A stretch of DNA of 43,972 nucleotides from a bacterium (GCA_037128595.1 JBAXWB010000036.1:1-43972), one strand, 5' to 3'; counted from the stretch's first letter, positions 16,470 to 25,659 are shown. Translations and numbers: made by a program. Notes: generated from the letters alone by a model not told the origin.

Positions 16470-18509
16470 TTAACGCAGTTCTTGTTTAATGATCGCCAGA
16501 TCGCGCGCCTTGAGGTGAAGGACTGCCGGAACACGTTTTCCGGTAATCAAGTCAATCCCCCGTGGTGGCGATTTGAGGGAGATGGCTTTCTCGTTGTGGT
16601 TGATCAGGAACCAAAGCTTCTGGTTGTCGTTCTGGCGTAGTACGATCTCGACGCCGGTTGGTGCCGAAGGCCAGAGCGGTTTCAGGCCCGCCTGTTGAGC
16701 CAGCACAGGCAATAGGCTGCTGGCAACGGAACGGGTCATGTAGGTTCCCACATACACCACGGACCCTTTGCCGAGTTTGCGGATCGACAGGGCGGGCTGG
16801 CCTTTTAAGTGCCGGCTGGACCACTTCGCCAGGGTCTTGGTATCGCCTTCCAGTTTGAGCGACTCATACCAAAAGTCGGTTGTCACCGTTTTCCCCTTGA
16901 GCGAGAAGGCCAGAGGGCGGGCTTGGGGTTGATTCTGGCGGCCATATTCCTCGATCGTCACACCTGCCAGTTCGCGCAGGCAGCCCGGTAGTGTTTCCGG
17001 TACGACATTGTTATTCTGGTCCCGTGTTGCGGTCCGGGCGCCAATCACCAGCGTCCCTCCGTTCCGGACAAAGGTTTCCAGAAGCGGCACCCAGTCAGGA
17101 TTGAACACCACCCAGTGCGGAATAATATACAACTTGAGCGATGACAGGTCATCCGTGGGATGAATGACACCGGTGGCATAGCCCTTCCGATACCAGACGC
17201 CGTGAATGGCGGCAGCCATATCCGAGTGACTGGGAAGTCCGAAAGAGAGCGTGGGATACGCCTGATCCTGGTCCAGGTCCGCGCCGGCGATGGCCACGTC
17301 CACATGGACGTAGGTCCCCGCAAGTTCAGGGCCGATCCGCTTCAGTTCAGTTCCAACCTGACTGACTTCATCATAGCGCCGGCGCGGCACGTTGTCGTGA
17401 TCCAGAATGCCGCACCAGTACTCCTCGGCCCCGAACCGGCAGGTCCGCCACCGGAAATAGAGAAGACTGTCCGCTCCATGTGCGATCGAGACGTAGGTCA
17501 TTTTCCGGAGTTCACCCGGCTCGGGATGATCTTGGAAGTAGGGCTGCTGTCCGCCCGGGCCGGACTGGTGTTCCGGGATCATGAAATTGCCTGACCAGGC
17601 GCGAACGGCGTCCAGTTGGTAGGCCTGCGAGGCCTGCCGCTCCGCAGGGTCGGTGCAGAACATTGGATAACAGTCATAGCCGAGCACGTCCAGATCCTGC
17701 CCGAACTCACCGCGATAATCCACATGCTTCATGCACCCGTTGTGTGTGATGAACCAGCGGGGATTGGTTTCGCGCAGGGTCACGACCTGGTCGTGCTGGA
17801 ACTGTGCGACGACTCTGGCAACGAACCGTGCATAATCGAGCTGGTGGGCGGGATTGGAAAATGTGGGTCGGTTATTTTTAGGGGTCGGGATGGCCGTAAA
17901 ATCATCATAGGTTTGCGCCCAGAAGGTTGTTCCCCAGGCGGTATTCAGGGCGGTGATATCCCCCTTGAATTTAAGACGCAGGAAATCCTGAAAGGCGTGC
18001 TGGCAGCTCGGGCAATGGCATTCGCTGAAATGGCAATGAAGTTCGTTGTCAGTCTGCCAGCCCGCCACATAGGGGTTGGCCCGGTAATGGTCCGCCATGG
18101 CGCGGGTAATGGCGCGGGAATAACTGCGGAACACCGGGTTGGCGTGGCAGACATGCTGGCGTGAGCCATGTTCCATGCACAGCCCGTTTTCATTCATTGC
18201 GGCGATCTCCGGGTGTTTGAGCGTCAGCCAGCGTGGCGGAGTGGCCGTGGGCGTGCAGAGCAGGGTGTGGATCCCCTGTGCCCCGAGCTGTTGGATCGCT
18301 TCATCAAAAAGGGTGAAGTCGTAGTGCCCCTCGGAGGGCTCAATCAGGTTCCAGGCAAATTCGGCCATGCGGACCATATTGAATCCGGCCGCGGCCATAC
18401 GTGCCGGATCCGCCGCCCGGGTGTTGGCATCCCAATGTTCAGGATAATAGGCGGCCCCGAACCAGAACCGGTTCAGCGAGGCAGGACGAAGGTGTGATAA
18501 GGGTGGCAT
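16470..18509 (-). CDS. Beta-galactosidase, GH42
   Basis: A 679-residue canonical GH42 enzyme: FGAAYYPEHWD at the N-terminus, acid/base Glu156 in WQTDNELHC, nucleophile Glu313 in MIPEHQSG, and the zinc-site cysteines C159, C164, C166 and C169. The barrel spans about 12-385, the trimerisation domain about 395-600, and a beta domain closes the C-terminus. No signal peptide, so it acts on imported oligosaccharides. CAGGAG precedes the ATG at 8-9 nt. It lies 23 nt downstream of the GH94 gene in the same operon, an arrangement that would let one enzyme remove galactose and the other phosphorolyse the exposed disaccharide (inference). More typical of GH42 than the other two copies in this window. 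Confidence 0.95.
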   Translation of the reverse strand: MPPLSHLRPASLNRFWFGAAYYPEHWDANTRAADPARMAAAGFNMVRMAEFAWNLIEPSEGHYDFTLFDEAIQQLGAQGIHTLLCTPTATPPRWLTLKHPEIAAMNENGLCMEHGSRQHVCHANPVFRSYSRAITRAMADHYRANPYVAGWQTDNELHCHFSECHCPSCQHAFQDFLRLKFKGDITALNTAWGTTFWAQTYDDFTAIPTPKNNRPTFSNPAHQLDYARFVARVVAQFQHDQVVTLRETNPRWFITHNGCMKHVDYRGEFGQDLDVLGYDCYPMFCTDPAERQASQAYQLDAVRAWSGNFMIPEHQSGPGGQQPYFQDHPEPGELRKMTYVSIAHGADSLLYFRWRTCRFGAEEYWCGILDHDNVPRRRYDEVSQVGTELKRIGPELAGTYVHVDVAIAGADLDQDQAYPTLSFGLPSHSDMAAAIHGVWYRKGYATGVIHPTDDLSSLKLYIIPHWVVFNPDWVPLLETFVRNGGTLVIGARTATRDQNNNVVPETLPGCLRELAGVTIEEYGRQNQPQARPLAFSLKGKTVTTDFWYESLKLEGDTKTLAKWSSRHLKGQPALSIRKLGKGSVVYVGTYMTRSVASSLLPVLAQQAGLKPLWPSAPTGVEIVLRQNDNQKLWFLINHNEKAISLKSPPRGIDLITGKRVPAVLHLKARDLAIIKQELR

Positions 18510-18532
18510 GGTATCTGGCTCCTGATGAAAGG

Positions 18533-20785
18533 TTAATAAGGGATAATCTCGCCCTGATAGGCGCGGCCATTGACCGTGATGGCATAGCCGCCGGCCTTGC
18601 GGGTGATCGAGACCTCATAGCGTTTCCCCCGCAACTCACGTTGGACGGAAACCTGATTCCAGTCGGAGGGCAAACAGGGCTCAATCGTCACTCCCTTGTA
18701 ACCCGGCTTGATTCCGCAGAAGTACTCCACCACGGCGCGGAACATCCATCCCGCGGCACCGGTGATCCAGCCGCTGATCGAATCACCCGACCGGCCATTG
18801 GCCGGGCCCAGGTATTGATTGGTAAAGGCATAGGGCTCGCAACCGGAGACGGTCGAGGGATGGCCGGGGCTGTCGGGCATCACCTTGAGATAGCTGGCCA
18901 GGGCCTGATCAGGGCGTCCCGCCGTCAGGTCGGCCACGATTTTAAAGGCGGTGCCGTGGCAATATGGCGTACCATTTTCATACATGCCGGGCAAAAGCAT
19001 GGTGACACGCCCGACATTGGGGTCGGCCGCCGTATAGTGCGGGGTCAGGGTCAGGGAGCCATGCTCCGACTCCAGAATCCCGTCAATGGCCTTCAGGCAG
19101 GCGGCTTTACGTTCGCCTTGGGCGAGGCCGGTCATCACCGCCCATGTTTGCGTATTGAGGAAAATCCGGCCTTCCTTGTTTTTGGCGGAACCGACCGGAT
19201 TGCCGAAGTCACTATAGCCCGCCAGATACCATTCGCCATCCCAGCCATGCTGGTCAATGGCCGCTTGAATCCGGGTGGCCCGCTGCCGCATTTCCGCTTC
19301 CAGCACGGCATCATTCAGGACCTCACGCGCCATTTCGGCGAGAATGTTTAAACTGTAATAGAGGGCCATAGACGTCCAGACGCTCTCGCCTTTCCCGGCG
19401 CGTCCCATCCAGTTAAGGGAGTCATTCCAGTCACCTTCATGGGCGAGGACCAGGCCGTGGCTGCCCAGATCGTCGCTCAAGTGCCGCACGCCCTTGAGCA
19501 TGTGCTCCAGCACCGTGGCTTCACCTTGGTCGAGAAAGGGGACCTTATCCTGAAGGATCGTGAGGTCGCCCGTTTCCTTGAGATAGGCGTCAACCGTCGG
19601 GGTGATCCAGGTGGGTCCGTCGGAATAGTGATGAGGCTGAAGCGGGAGCCAGCCCCGGATCGCATGTCCGTCGCTGTATTGGTGAGCCAGGGTCTCTTTG
19701 ATTTTTGCCTTGGCCAGCGGGGCATTGAACGGGAGGATGCCCCACGCATCCTGAAGCGTATCCCGGAAGCCGCGCGCCCCATCCCGTCCGAATTCCACGC
19801 ATAACTGGATCTGTTGCTTGGCCCAGACGTTGACGAGGCGATTGATCTGCTCATTCGGGGTCTGCACCTGGACGCGTGACAGCATGGCCGACTTTTCCGC
19901 CTGCAGGCTATTCCAGGTCTGGAGGCGATAGGCGGGTGCCATAACTTTGGTGATGAGGCGGTCCTTCTCGGCCAGCGTGTCGAAACTGCCCAGCAATACG
20001 GTCACCTGGCGGGAGGCGCCGGGTTCAAGTTCGATGGGGATGGCCAGGGCACCGGCCAGTTCCTCGCACCAGGACTCTTTGCAGGACATGGCGCCATCGA
20101 TCAGGGCGCGTGGCTGGATGGGGGAGCCGAACGGACCGCAGAAGTCGCGACGCCCCCCGCACCACTGTTGCACCTCGCCGTCAGTAGCTACAAAGGCATT
20201 ATAGCGTTGATGAGGGCGTTCGTCGGAGGTGTTGAAGCTCAGCACGGCGCGGTGAGCGGGGTCGTAGGTGCTGCGCAGGTAGGAATAGGGACTGGAAAAC
20301 GTCGTGTAACCGCCGAGCCACCATTCAACATAGGGGGCAAACCAGAGGTGGCGTGGGTGATCCGAGGTGTTCCGGATGGAGAATTCCCAGATCTCAACCG
20401 GTTCATCGGCGGCCAGAAAAACACGGCTTTCCGTCGTGATCCCATTCCACTCCATGACGAACGTCGAATAGCCGAGGCCGACGTGGGAGGTGAAGCAGGC
20501 ATCGGGTGTGTTGATCGGGAACAGGCCGGTGTTCCAGAGGGTGCCGGTGTCGGTGTCGCGCAGGTAGAAATAGCGTCGTCCATCCCGGATCAGGCGAACG
20601 CGGCCCTCCGGATGGTTGAGCGTGAGGGTCTGGTTGTTGAACACACCGTCCCCTCCGCCGAACTGATTGAGTCCGGAGATCAAGGTGTCATTCCAGAGAA
20701 AATTGACCTGCGCCCGCGGGGGGGCAAGGGGGGCGGTGATGATAAATTCACGACCATCCGGAGAGAAATGTCCATAGGGTTTCAT
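18533..20785 (-). CDS. GH94-type glycoside phosphorylase (glycosyltransferase 36 family)
   Basis: A 750-residue cytoplasmic enzyme related to cellobiose and chitobiose phosphorylases. The N-terminal beta-sandwich (about 1-270) carries NFLWNDTLISGLNQFGGG and YFYLRDTDTGTLWN; the alpha/alpha barrel carries GFRDTLQDAWG, the catalytic acid Asp455 in GDWNDSLN, and MYENGTPYCHG. The family usually has GDWNDG; Ser replaces Gly here. The ATG at 20785 is chosen because the product then starts MKPYGHFSPDG, matching the paralogue at 34611 (MNHPYGHFHPDG); a TTG 12 codons upstream is rejected. First gene of an operon with the GH42 that follows. GH94 cleaves beta-glycosides with phosphate to give a sugar-1-phosphate; the acceptor and linkage are not evident. 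Confidence 0.85.
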   Translation of the reverse strand: MKPYGHFSPDGREFIITAPLAPPRAQVNFLWNDTLISGLNQFGGGDGVFNNQTLTLNHPEGRVRLIRDGRRYFYLRDTDTGTLWNTGLFPINTPDACFTSHVGLGYSTFVMEWNGITTESRVFLAADEPVEIWEFSIRNTSDHPRHLWFAPYVEWWLGGYTTFSSPYSYLRSTYDPAHRAVLSFNTSDERPHQRYNAFVATDGEVQQWCGGRRDFCGPFGSPIQPRALIDGAMSCKESWCEELAGALAIPIELEPGASRQVTVLLGSFDTLAEKDRLITKVMAPAYRLQTWNSLQAEKSAMLSRVQVQTPNEQINRLVNVWAKQQIQLCVEFGRDGARGFRDTLQDAWGILPFNAPLAKAKIKETLAHQYSDGHAIRGWLPLQPHHYSDGPTWITPTVDAYLKETGDLTILQDKVPFLDQGEATVLEHMLKGVRHLSDDLGSHGLVLAHEGDWNDSLNWMGRAGKGESVWTSMALYYSLNILAEMAREVLNDAVLEAEMRQRATRIQAAIDQHGWDGEWYLAGYSDFGNPVGSAKNKEGRIFLNTQTWAVMTGLAQGERKAACLKAIDGILESEHGSLTLTPHYTAADPNVGRVTMLLPGMYENGTPYCHGTAFKIVADLTAGRPDQALASYLKVMPDSPGHPSTVSGCEPYAFTNQYLGPANGRSGDSISGWITGAAGWMFRAVVEYFCGIKPGYKGVTIEPCLPSDWNQVSVQRELRGKRYEVSITRKAGGYAITVNGRAYQGEIIPY

Positions 20786-20938
20786 AGCGGAGAAGATGCA
20801 TGAATCCAGTGGGAAACGCAAGCAGGGTGTGGCTGGTGTGGCTGGCGAGCTTCGTGATTTTTCAGGCTTCTGTTCAAATTTAACAAAGCTATTGATAACA
20901 GGATTGAAAGACGAGGCGTTATATGGCAGATTTGAAAA

Positions 20939-21256
20939 ATGGTGGCAATTGGAGACATAAAGATGTTTTGCAGTCGGTTGGTAGAAGAATACCGACCCAG
21001 TCGGATTGTCTTGTTTGGATCCTATGCCAGAGGCAAGCCCCGCCCGGATTCTGATGTGGATCTCTTGATTGTGATGCCGTTCAAGGGAAGTGGCGTTAGT
21101 AAGGCAGCTGAGATGATCCGGAAATTGAGCCCTTCATTTGCTGTGGATTTGGTCATACGGACACCTACTGATATTGAGCGTCGTGTGGCCATGAATGATT
21201 TTTTCTTAAAAGAGGCCACGAGCGGTAAGTTATTGTATGAAGCTCCTAACGCATGA
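20939..21256 (+). CDS. MNT-type nucleotidyltransferase (MntA-like)
   Basis: A 105-residue minimal nucleotidyltransferase. The diagnostic motif IVLFGSYARGKPRPDSDVDL (G-S-x10-D-x-D) is intact at about residues 23-42, with the third acidic residue plausibly in AVDLVI near 70. Such proteins pair with HEPN partners and, where tested, act as antitoxins by AMPylating the HEPN protein. The gene overlaps the HEPN gene by 20 nt. ATG 20939 has no good Shine-Dalgarno; an internal ATG at 20963 is an alternative. The unit has no visible link to sugar metabolism and is probably an accessory module. Confidence 0.85.
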   Translation: MVAIGDIKMFCSRLVEEYRPSRIVLFGSYARGKPRPDSDVDLLIVMPFKGSGVSKAAEMIRKLSPSFAVDLVIRTPTDIERRVAMNDFFLKEATSGKLLYEAPNA

Positions 21257-21620
21257 GTGGATAGCCAAGGCTGATGGTGATTACCGGACGGCATGCCGGG
21301 AATGGCGTGTGCGTCGCCTGCCGAATTTCGATGCGGTATGTTTTCACGCCCAGCAAGCAGCCGAAAAATACCTCAAGGCTCGCCTGCAGGAAGCGGATAT
21401 CGCTATTGTGAAAACTCATAACCTGATCCACTTGCTCGATCTTGTCATTGCTGTGGAACCGACTTGGGATGCATTCCGTCCTGATTTGGGCGTGCTTAAC
21501 CAATTTGCGGTGGCGTTTCGGTATCCTGGAGAATCGGCGCAAAAGGAGAATGCGGCCCAAGCTATAAAAATCTGCAAGTCTCTGCGTGATGAGGTTCGTG
21601 CGGCTCTAGGTGTCGTATAG
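21237..21620 (+). CDS. HEPN-domain protein paired with the MNT gene
   Basis: A 127-residue all-helical HEPN protein (pfam05168 type). WIAKADGDYRTACREW in the first helix, FHAQQAAEKYLKARL in the second, THNLIHLLDLV in the third and FRYPGESAQKENAAQAIKIC in the last match the family. The R-x4-6-H ribonuclease motif of toxic HepT proteins is not visible (the nearest Arg to FHAQQ is ten residues away), so toxicity should not be assumed. It overlaps the upstream MNT gene, so the pair is co-translated. Confidence 0.85.
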   Translation: MKLLTHEWIAKADGDYRTACREWRVRRLPNFDAVCFHAQQAAEKYLKARLQEADIAIVKTHNLIHLLDLVIAVEPTWDAFRPDLGVLNQFAVAFRYPGESAQKENAAQAIKICKSLRDEVRAALGVV

Positions 21621-21669
21621 ACCTTGCCGATTTAACGCCACCTTATCAGTGCCCCGGACAGGGTGTTTG

Positions 21670-21687
21670 CGTAAGCAGCCGCTTACG
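21670..21687. terminator. Hairpin between convergent HEPN and MFS genes
   Basis: CGTAAGC (21670-21676) and GCTTACG (21681-21687) make a perfect 7-bp stem with loop AGCC. It includes the TAA of the MFS gene (21683-21685). No T-run follows on either side, so a bidirectional terminator role is only likely. Confidence 0.4.
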
Positions 21688-23779
21688 TGGCCATTTTGCT
21701 GGCAAGGAAGAGCAGCGAGATGGCGGTGGAGTCATCAGGAACGCAAGGGCATTTCAGGCGCGTGGCGATTCTCGCACGCCAGGCCAACCGGTCCGTTCCG
21801 GGATCAGCCAGATCAGCCCAGGCGGGTTGGTCGCCGAGGTCGCCGAGGACAAAGGCCTGACCGCTGCCCGGGGTTTTCTCCTCCGCGTCCCATATCTCGC
21901 AGATCTCGGTCCGCTCGCCCAGGGCATCAGCGAGATAGAGCAGCACTACGCGAAGGAAGCTCCCGGATTGGCTGGTGGCAAGTTCGGCGCGGACCAGTTC
22001 CCACAAGATGGGAATCTGACGGGTGGCGGAAAGGCCTACGAGGAGCTCCAGCCGGTCAGCGGGATCGGTCCAGGCCTGCCAGCAGGCCAGCACCTTAGCT
22101 TCCGGGAGGCGTTCGCCGAGTCGCATCAGGGTTTTAAACGCGGTGGCCGCGACTCGCGGGGAAGCCTCCTCAAGAAGATGACGCAAGGCTGGAATCTGGG
22201 ACCGATCATTGAGGAAGCCCAGAGCTGTTAAGGCTTCGCGGCGTAACGGAGACTCCGGATTCAGGCCCTCCTGAAGTACGATCGGTGCCGTGGCGGGGAG
22301 CGGATTGATGCAGAGAGAGCGGTAGGCGCTGGTCCGGTGAGCGGGATCCGGCGAATGCAGGAACTGAAGCATATGGGCCCGGCTTACGGCGGTTCCGCTG
22401 GTCAATACGTTTTCAAAACTATGCATCCGTTCCACCAGGGATTCCTTGGAGTTTTCCACCTGATGCAGGCGCACGGCCGTCATCAGGTTGGCCGGATGGA
22501 GCACGGCAATATCCCCCCAGGTCCCATCCCCGGGGCGACGCAGGCGCTGGCTGGCCCAACAGACCGCCAGACTGAAAAGGGCCCAGACCAGGCAGGTATG
22601 ACTGTAGAGGTGACCGCCCGGGATTCCGGGACTGCTGAGCATTTTGGCGAGCGCCACCACGCCCAGTCCGAGCCCGGCGGCTAGCGTGGCGGTCAGCTGG
22701 AAGATGATGGAAATTTCAACGCGTTGGGTTTCACCCAGGCGATCAATGCTTAACGCACTGAAAATGGTGCCTGAGACAGACATGCAGAGCGAGGCGATGA
22801 TGAAGAGGGTAATGGCGATGATGGGCTGGAGCGGGGCGGGAAGGAGGCTGGCCCAGGCCATGATGATGCCGCAGACCGCCAGCGTGGCATGGGCGCCGAA
22901 TTGAAGGGGGCGGAAGCCGATGCTGCGCCCGATGATGCCCGCCATATGGGATCCCGCCATCATGGCGACCATGCCGCCGATCGTGGTCATGAACACGATA
23001 TCGGCCGAGAGTTTCAGGACGACTTTGAGATAGTTCAGCTGGTATCCGGCGGCAATCCCCATTGGGACGGTGAGAAGGGCCAGGAGCATGACCTCGCGCC
23101 GTTCCGGATTTCGCAGCACCGAAGGGATCGCGGTCAGCAATGAAATGGGCGAGCCCCGTGGAAGGGCGCCCGTAGGGGGAAGGCGGCGCAACGCCAGGGA
23201 GGAGGCAAAGTTGAGGAAGATGCCCAGAACCAGGATGGCGAAGAAGGCCCACTCCTGACTGGGAAACCAGGCCGAGCGGTTCAGGATGAGGGCGGACAGC
23301 ACGCTGATGGCAATGGTCCCGATATACCACCAGGTGAACTGGCGGGAGACGACCTCTCCCAGTTCAGTCGGACGGCTGAGGGCCTTGATCACGACCTGTG
23401 AGGCAATGACCCCGATTGCGCGGGCGGCCATGAATCCGAAATAGACCACAATGAGCACCCATATTTTTACCTGATTTCCGGGCAGAAAGGGGAGCGCCAG
23501 ATAGGCCATGCCCAGGTAACTCCGGATAAACCAGGCGCGGCTGTAGACGCGGGAGGCATCCATGCCGGCACAGAGCGCGGGCGCAATCAGCACCACCACT
23601 CCGCAGAGGTGGACACTGGCGTACATCAAGCCCGTTTCAAAATCGCTGGCCCCATAGGTGAGTGCCAAGACCGTGATCAGGGGCCCGATGGCCAGATTGG
23701 CTCCCAAAGGGTTTAATTTGGCAAAGCGCAACAAGGCGGTTTGCCCTGACAGCTGGGCTTGGCGGGTCATTAATGACAT
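21683..23779 (-). CDS. MFS-type transporter fused to C-terminal HEAT-like repeats
   Basis: A 698-residue protein. Residues about 1-430 hold 11-12 hydrophobic helices in an MFS layout (NLAIGPLITVLALTYGASDF, WVLIVVYFGFMAARAIGVIA, IFQLTATLAAGLGLGVVALA). Residues about 460-690 are soluble and contain repeated helical pairs typical of HEAT/PBS-lyase units (ALTALGFLNDRSQIPALRHL, RVAATAFKTLMRLGERLPEA). MFS transporters are usually about 400-450 residues, so the tail is an added domain. The ATG at 23779 has no Shine-Dalgarno; the frame continues to 23815 and another ATG lies at 23770. Monocistronic and convergent with the MNT-HEPN pair. The substrate is unknown; the tail may bind a cytoplasmic partner or act as a sensor. 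Confidence 0.75.
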   Translation of the reverse strand: MSLMTRQAQLSGQTALLRFAKLNPLGANLAIGPLITVLALTYGASDFETGLMYASVHLCGVVVLIAPALCAGMDASRVYSRAWFIRSYLGMAYLALPFLPGNQVKIWVLIVVYFGFMAARAIGVIASQVVIKALSRPTELGEVVSRQFTWWYIGTIAISVLSALILNRSAWFPSQEWAFFAILVLGIFLNFASSLALRRLPPTGALPRGSPISLLTAIPSVLRNPERREVMLLALLTVPMGIAAGYQLNYLKVVLKLSADIVFMTTIGGMVAMMAGSHMAGIIGRSIGFRPLQFGAHATLAVCGIIMAWASLLPAPLQPIIAITLFIIASLCMSVSGTIFSALSIDRLGETQRVEISIIFQLTATLAAGLGLGVVALAKMLSSPGIPGGHLYSHTCLVWALFSLAVCWASQRLRRPGDGTWGDIAVLHPANLMTAVRLHQVENSKESLVERMHSFENVLTSGTAVSRAHMLQFLHSPDPAHRTSAYRSLCINPLPATAPIVLQEGLNPESPLRREALTALGFLNDRSQIPALRHLLEEASPRVAATAFKTLMRLGERLPEAKVLACWQAWTDPADRLELLVGLSATRQIPILWELVRAELATSQSGSFLRVVLLYLADALGERTEICEIWDAEEKTPGSGQAFVLGDLGDQPAWADLADPGTDRLAWRARIATRLKCPCVPDDSTAISLLFLASKMAT

Positions 23780-23911
23780 AGCGGTCGATAATAGAAAAAC
23801 CAGCTCCCTTTGCAAGCAGTTTGGCCGAGGGCAGACGCATCTATAACACTCGAAATGCAGGGGGATTTACCACGGAGACACGGAGATTTAGAGAGAGAAT
23901 TCAAAGATAAT

Positions 23912-23959
23912 GTTGCTGAATTTTCAATTCCGGAGTACCGAAATTCGAAATTCCGCAAC
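23912..23959. repeat. Imperfect 22-bp-stem hairpin inside the 391-bp element
   Basis: Starts GTTGCTGAATTT and ends AAATTCCGCAAC, with loop AGTA at the centre. The two 22-nt arms match at all but about four or five positions. Confidence 0.6.
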
Positions 23960-24060
23960 GGTTTTCTGGAGAAATACCACGAGAAAAAGGGGTTAAAGAA
24001 GACCTTTCCCGACTTGGCCGAAGAAGCATTGTCGAAGTATTCTCCCGGATTCCTCCAGGA

Positions 24061-24118
24061 AACCGTGGCGTTTGTTTTGGCCTCATGTACACATGAGGGC
24101 GAAATAAACGCCACGGTT
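24061..24118. repeat. Long symmetric hairpin inside the 391-bp element
   Basis: AACCGTGGCGTTT (24061-24073) pairs perfectly with AAACGCCACGGTT (24106-24118). On the same centre CCTCATGT (24081-24088) pairs with ACATGAGG (24091-24098) around a 2-nt loop. The 7-nt segments between the two stems also pair at most positions with G-T pairs, giving a 58-nt nearly complete hairpin. Confidence 0.75.
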
Positions 24119-24282
24119 GTATTTTTTTCTCCCTAAACCTCCGTGTCTCCGGTAATTCTTTATCTTTTCCTGTTGGCCCTGAAATTCCTTTGTTTTGCTC
24201 GATTAAGATGCGTCTGCCCTGCCAGTTAAACTTGACTTAAGGGCGGCCCCTCGGCACCCTCAACACCATTACGAAAGTAGGC

Positions 24283-25656
24283 ATGATGCACACGATTTTC
24301 AATAATCAGAGCGAGTTTTTGAGTGACCGGCAGAAACTGTTTTCGGTGAATATCCGGAGTCCGGGGGAGGCTTGGCAACCCGTCAGCCTCTGTAATGCAC
24401 GGGTCGGGCTTCGCCAAACCGGCATCGTTTCCATCGGCTCCTTTGATTTCACCGGCACCGTCGAGGTCTCCGTGACTTTCGCGCAGGCCATTACTTCATG
24501 GAAGATCAGGCCTCTGCATGATGAGGTCAAGGCCCGCCGGATGAGCGACCGGGAAATCGGCTTCACCCTGATCCACCCTCGCAAGCTGTCGATCGAAATC
24601 AACGGCGATACCCTGAATAACCTGCATCTTTTCGCAAATGATTTAGAGACCTCTGTTCCCGATCCCGCCGGGAAGGGGGTCGTGACCTACCCGCCCGGTA
24701 TTCATCATATCGGGGGGGACGGGTTTCTCCGCCTCCAGAGTGGCCAGACCCTCTACCTCCCTTATGGGGCCGTCCTGAAAACGAAGGGAATTGTGTGTGA
24801 CCATGTGGATCACGTTCGGATCTGCGGGCGCGGGGTAGTCGATTTGAGCGAGTGGATGCCGGTGCAAACCTATGACAAGACCCGGCCGGACACCCGCGGT
24901 GTATGCGTGACCTTCGCCCGCCAGATCACGCTGGAGGGGATCCTGTTTCTCAATCCGAATCACTATACCGTCTATGTCGGGCAGTCCGACCATGTATCGA
25001 TACGGAATATCAAGACGATCAGCTCCTCGCTCTGGGCGGATGGAATTGACTGCATGTCCACGACCCATCTGGAGGTTGATGATGTGTTTCTGCGGACCAG
25101 CGATGACTGCATCGCCATCTACGGCCACCGTTGGGATTTTTACGGGGACACCCGCCATATCCGCGTCAGGAATTCCGTCTTCTGGGCTGACGTGGCGCAT
25201 CCCGTCATGATCGGGATTCATGGCTGGCACGAAAAGGAGGGCGACCTCATCGAGGATGTCCTGATCGAGAATATTGATATTCTGCTTCACGATGAAATCC
25301 TCGAGCAGTATCAGGGGGCGCTGGCGGTCAATGCCGGTGATGCCAATGTTGTGCGCGATATCACCTTCTCGGGGATCCGGATCGAGGAGGTCCGTGCCGG
25401 TCAGATTTTCAATATCAGGGTGTACAAGAATGATGATTACAATCCCAAGCCCGGGCAAAAAATTCAGAATGTCATTATCCGGGATGTGACCTACTCGGGA
25501 CCCGATAAGGCGTCTGAAATCTCAGGATACGATCTGGAGCGCAGGGTGGAGCGCGTCTCCATCCAGAACCTGGTGATCAATGGGGCCGTTGTCCTGAATC
25601 CGGAAGACGCGAATATCCGAATTGGTCCTTTTGTGACCGGCGTAACCTTTTCATAA
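24283..25656 (+). CDS. GH28-type polygalacturonase-like glycosidase, no signal peptide
   Basis: A 457-residue protein with a right-handed beta-helix from about 140 onward (LYLPYGAVLKTKGIVCDHVD, repeated VxIxN steps). GH28 catalytic landmarks are recognisable: ADGIDC with Asp253, TSDDC with Asp274/Asp275, and GIHGWH with His313; the order and spacing match polygalacturonases. Residues 1-130 form an extra N-terminal beta domain as in exo-acting bacterial GH28. No signal peptide, so it probably trims imported galacturonide or rhamnogalacturonide oligomers, although GH28-like proteins of other specificity exist. ATG at 24283 (or 24286) follows AAGTAGG. The next gene starts 3 nt after the stop. 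Confidence 0.8.
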   Translation: MMHTIFNNQSEFLSDRQKLFSVNIRSPGEAWQPVSLCNARVGLRQTGIVSIGSFDFTGTVEVSVTFAQAITSWKIRPLHDEVKARRMSDREIGFTLIHPRKLSIEINGDTLNNLHLFANDLETSVPDPAGKGVVTYPPGIHHIGGDGFLRLQSGQTLYLPYGAVLKTKGIVCDHVDHVRICGRGVVDLSEWMPVQTYDKTRPDTRGVCVTFARQITLEGILFLNPNHYTVYVGQSDHVSIRNIKTISSSLWADGIDCMSTTHLEVDDVFLRTSDDCIAIYGHRWDFYGDTRHIRVRNSVFWADVAHPVMIGIHGWHEKEGDLIEDVLIENIDILLHDEILEQYQGALAVNAGDANVVRDITFSGIRIEEVRAGQIFNIRVYKNDDYNPKPGQKIQNVIIRDVTYSGPDKASEISGYDLERRVERVSIQNLVINGAVVLNPEDANIRIGPFVTGVTFS

Positions 25657-25659
25657 ATT

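Larger units (their letters stand above)
23829..24219. repeat. 391-bp nested inverted-repeat element
   Basis: The 500-bp gap between the MFS gene and the GH28 gene is filled by concentric or serial palindromes. Outer ends: GGGCAGACGCATCT (23829-23842) is matched exactly in inverse by 24206-24219. Second pair: TTTACCACGGAGACACGGAG (23866-23885) against the inverse of a copy at about 24138-24154 that lacks two bases. Two hairpins lie inside (23912-23959 and 24061-24118). A reading frame crosses it (23810-24136) but is palindromic DNA with no recognisable protein family. It looks like a MITE or structured dispersed element; no clear target-site duplication. Confidence 0.7.

Noticed and set aside
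20786-20938. Promoter for the MNT-HEPN pair (TTGATA at 20892, TTATAT at 20919)
   Set aside because: The spacer would be 21 bp, outside the normal range, so the match is not reported as a feature.
23810-24136. 108-codon + strand frame in the MFS/GH28 gap
   Set aside because: It runs through two hairpins and repeat arms of the 391-bp element, begins inside the MFS upstream region and has no family resemblance.
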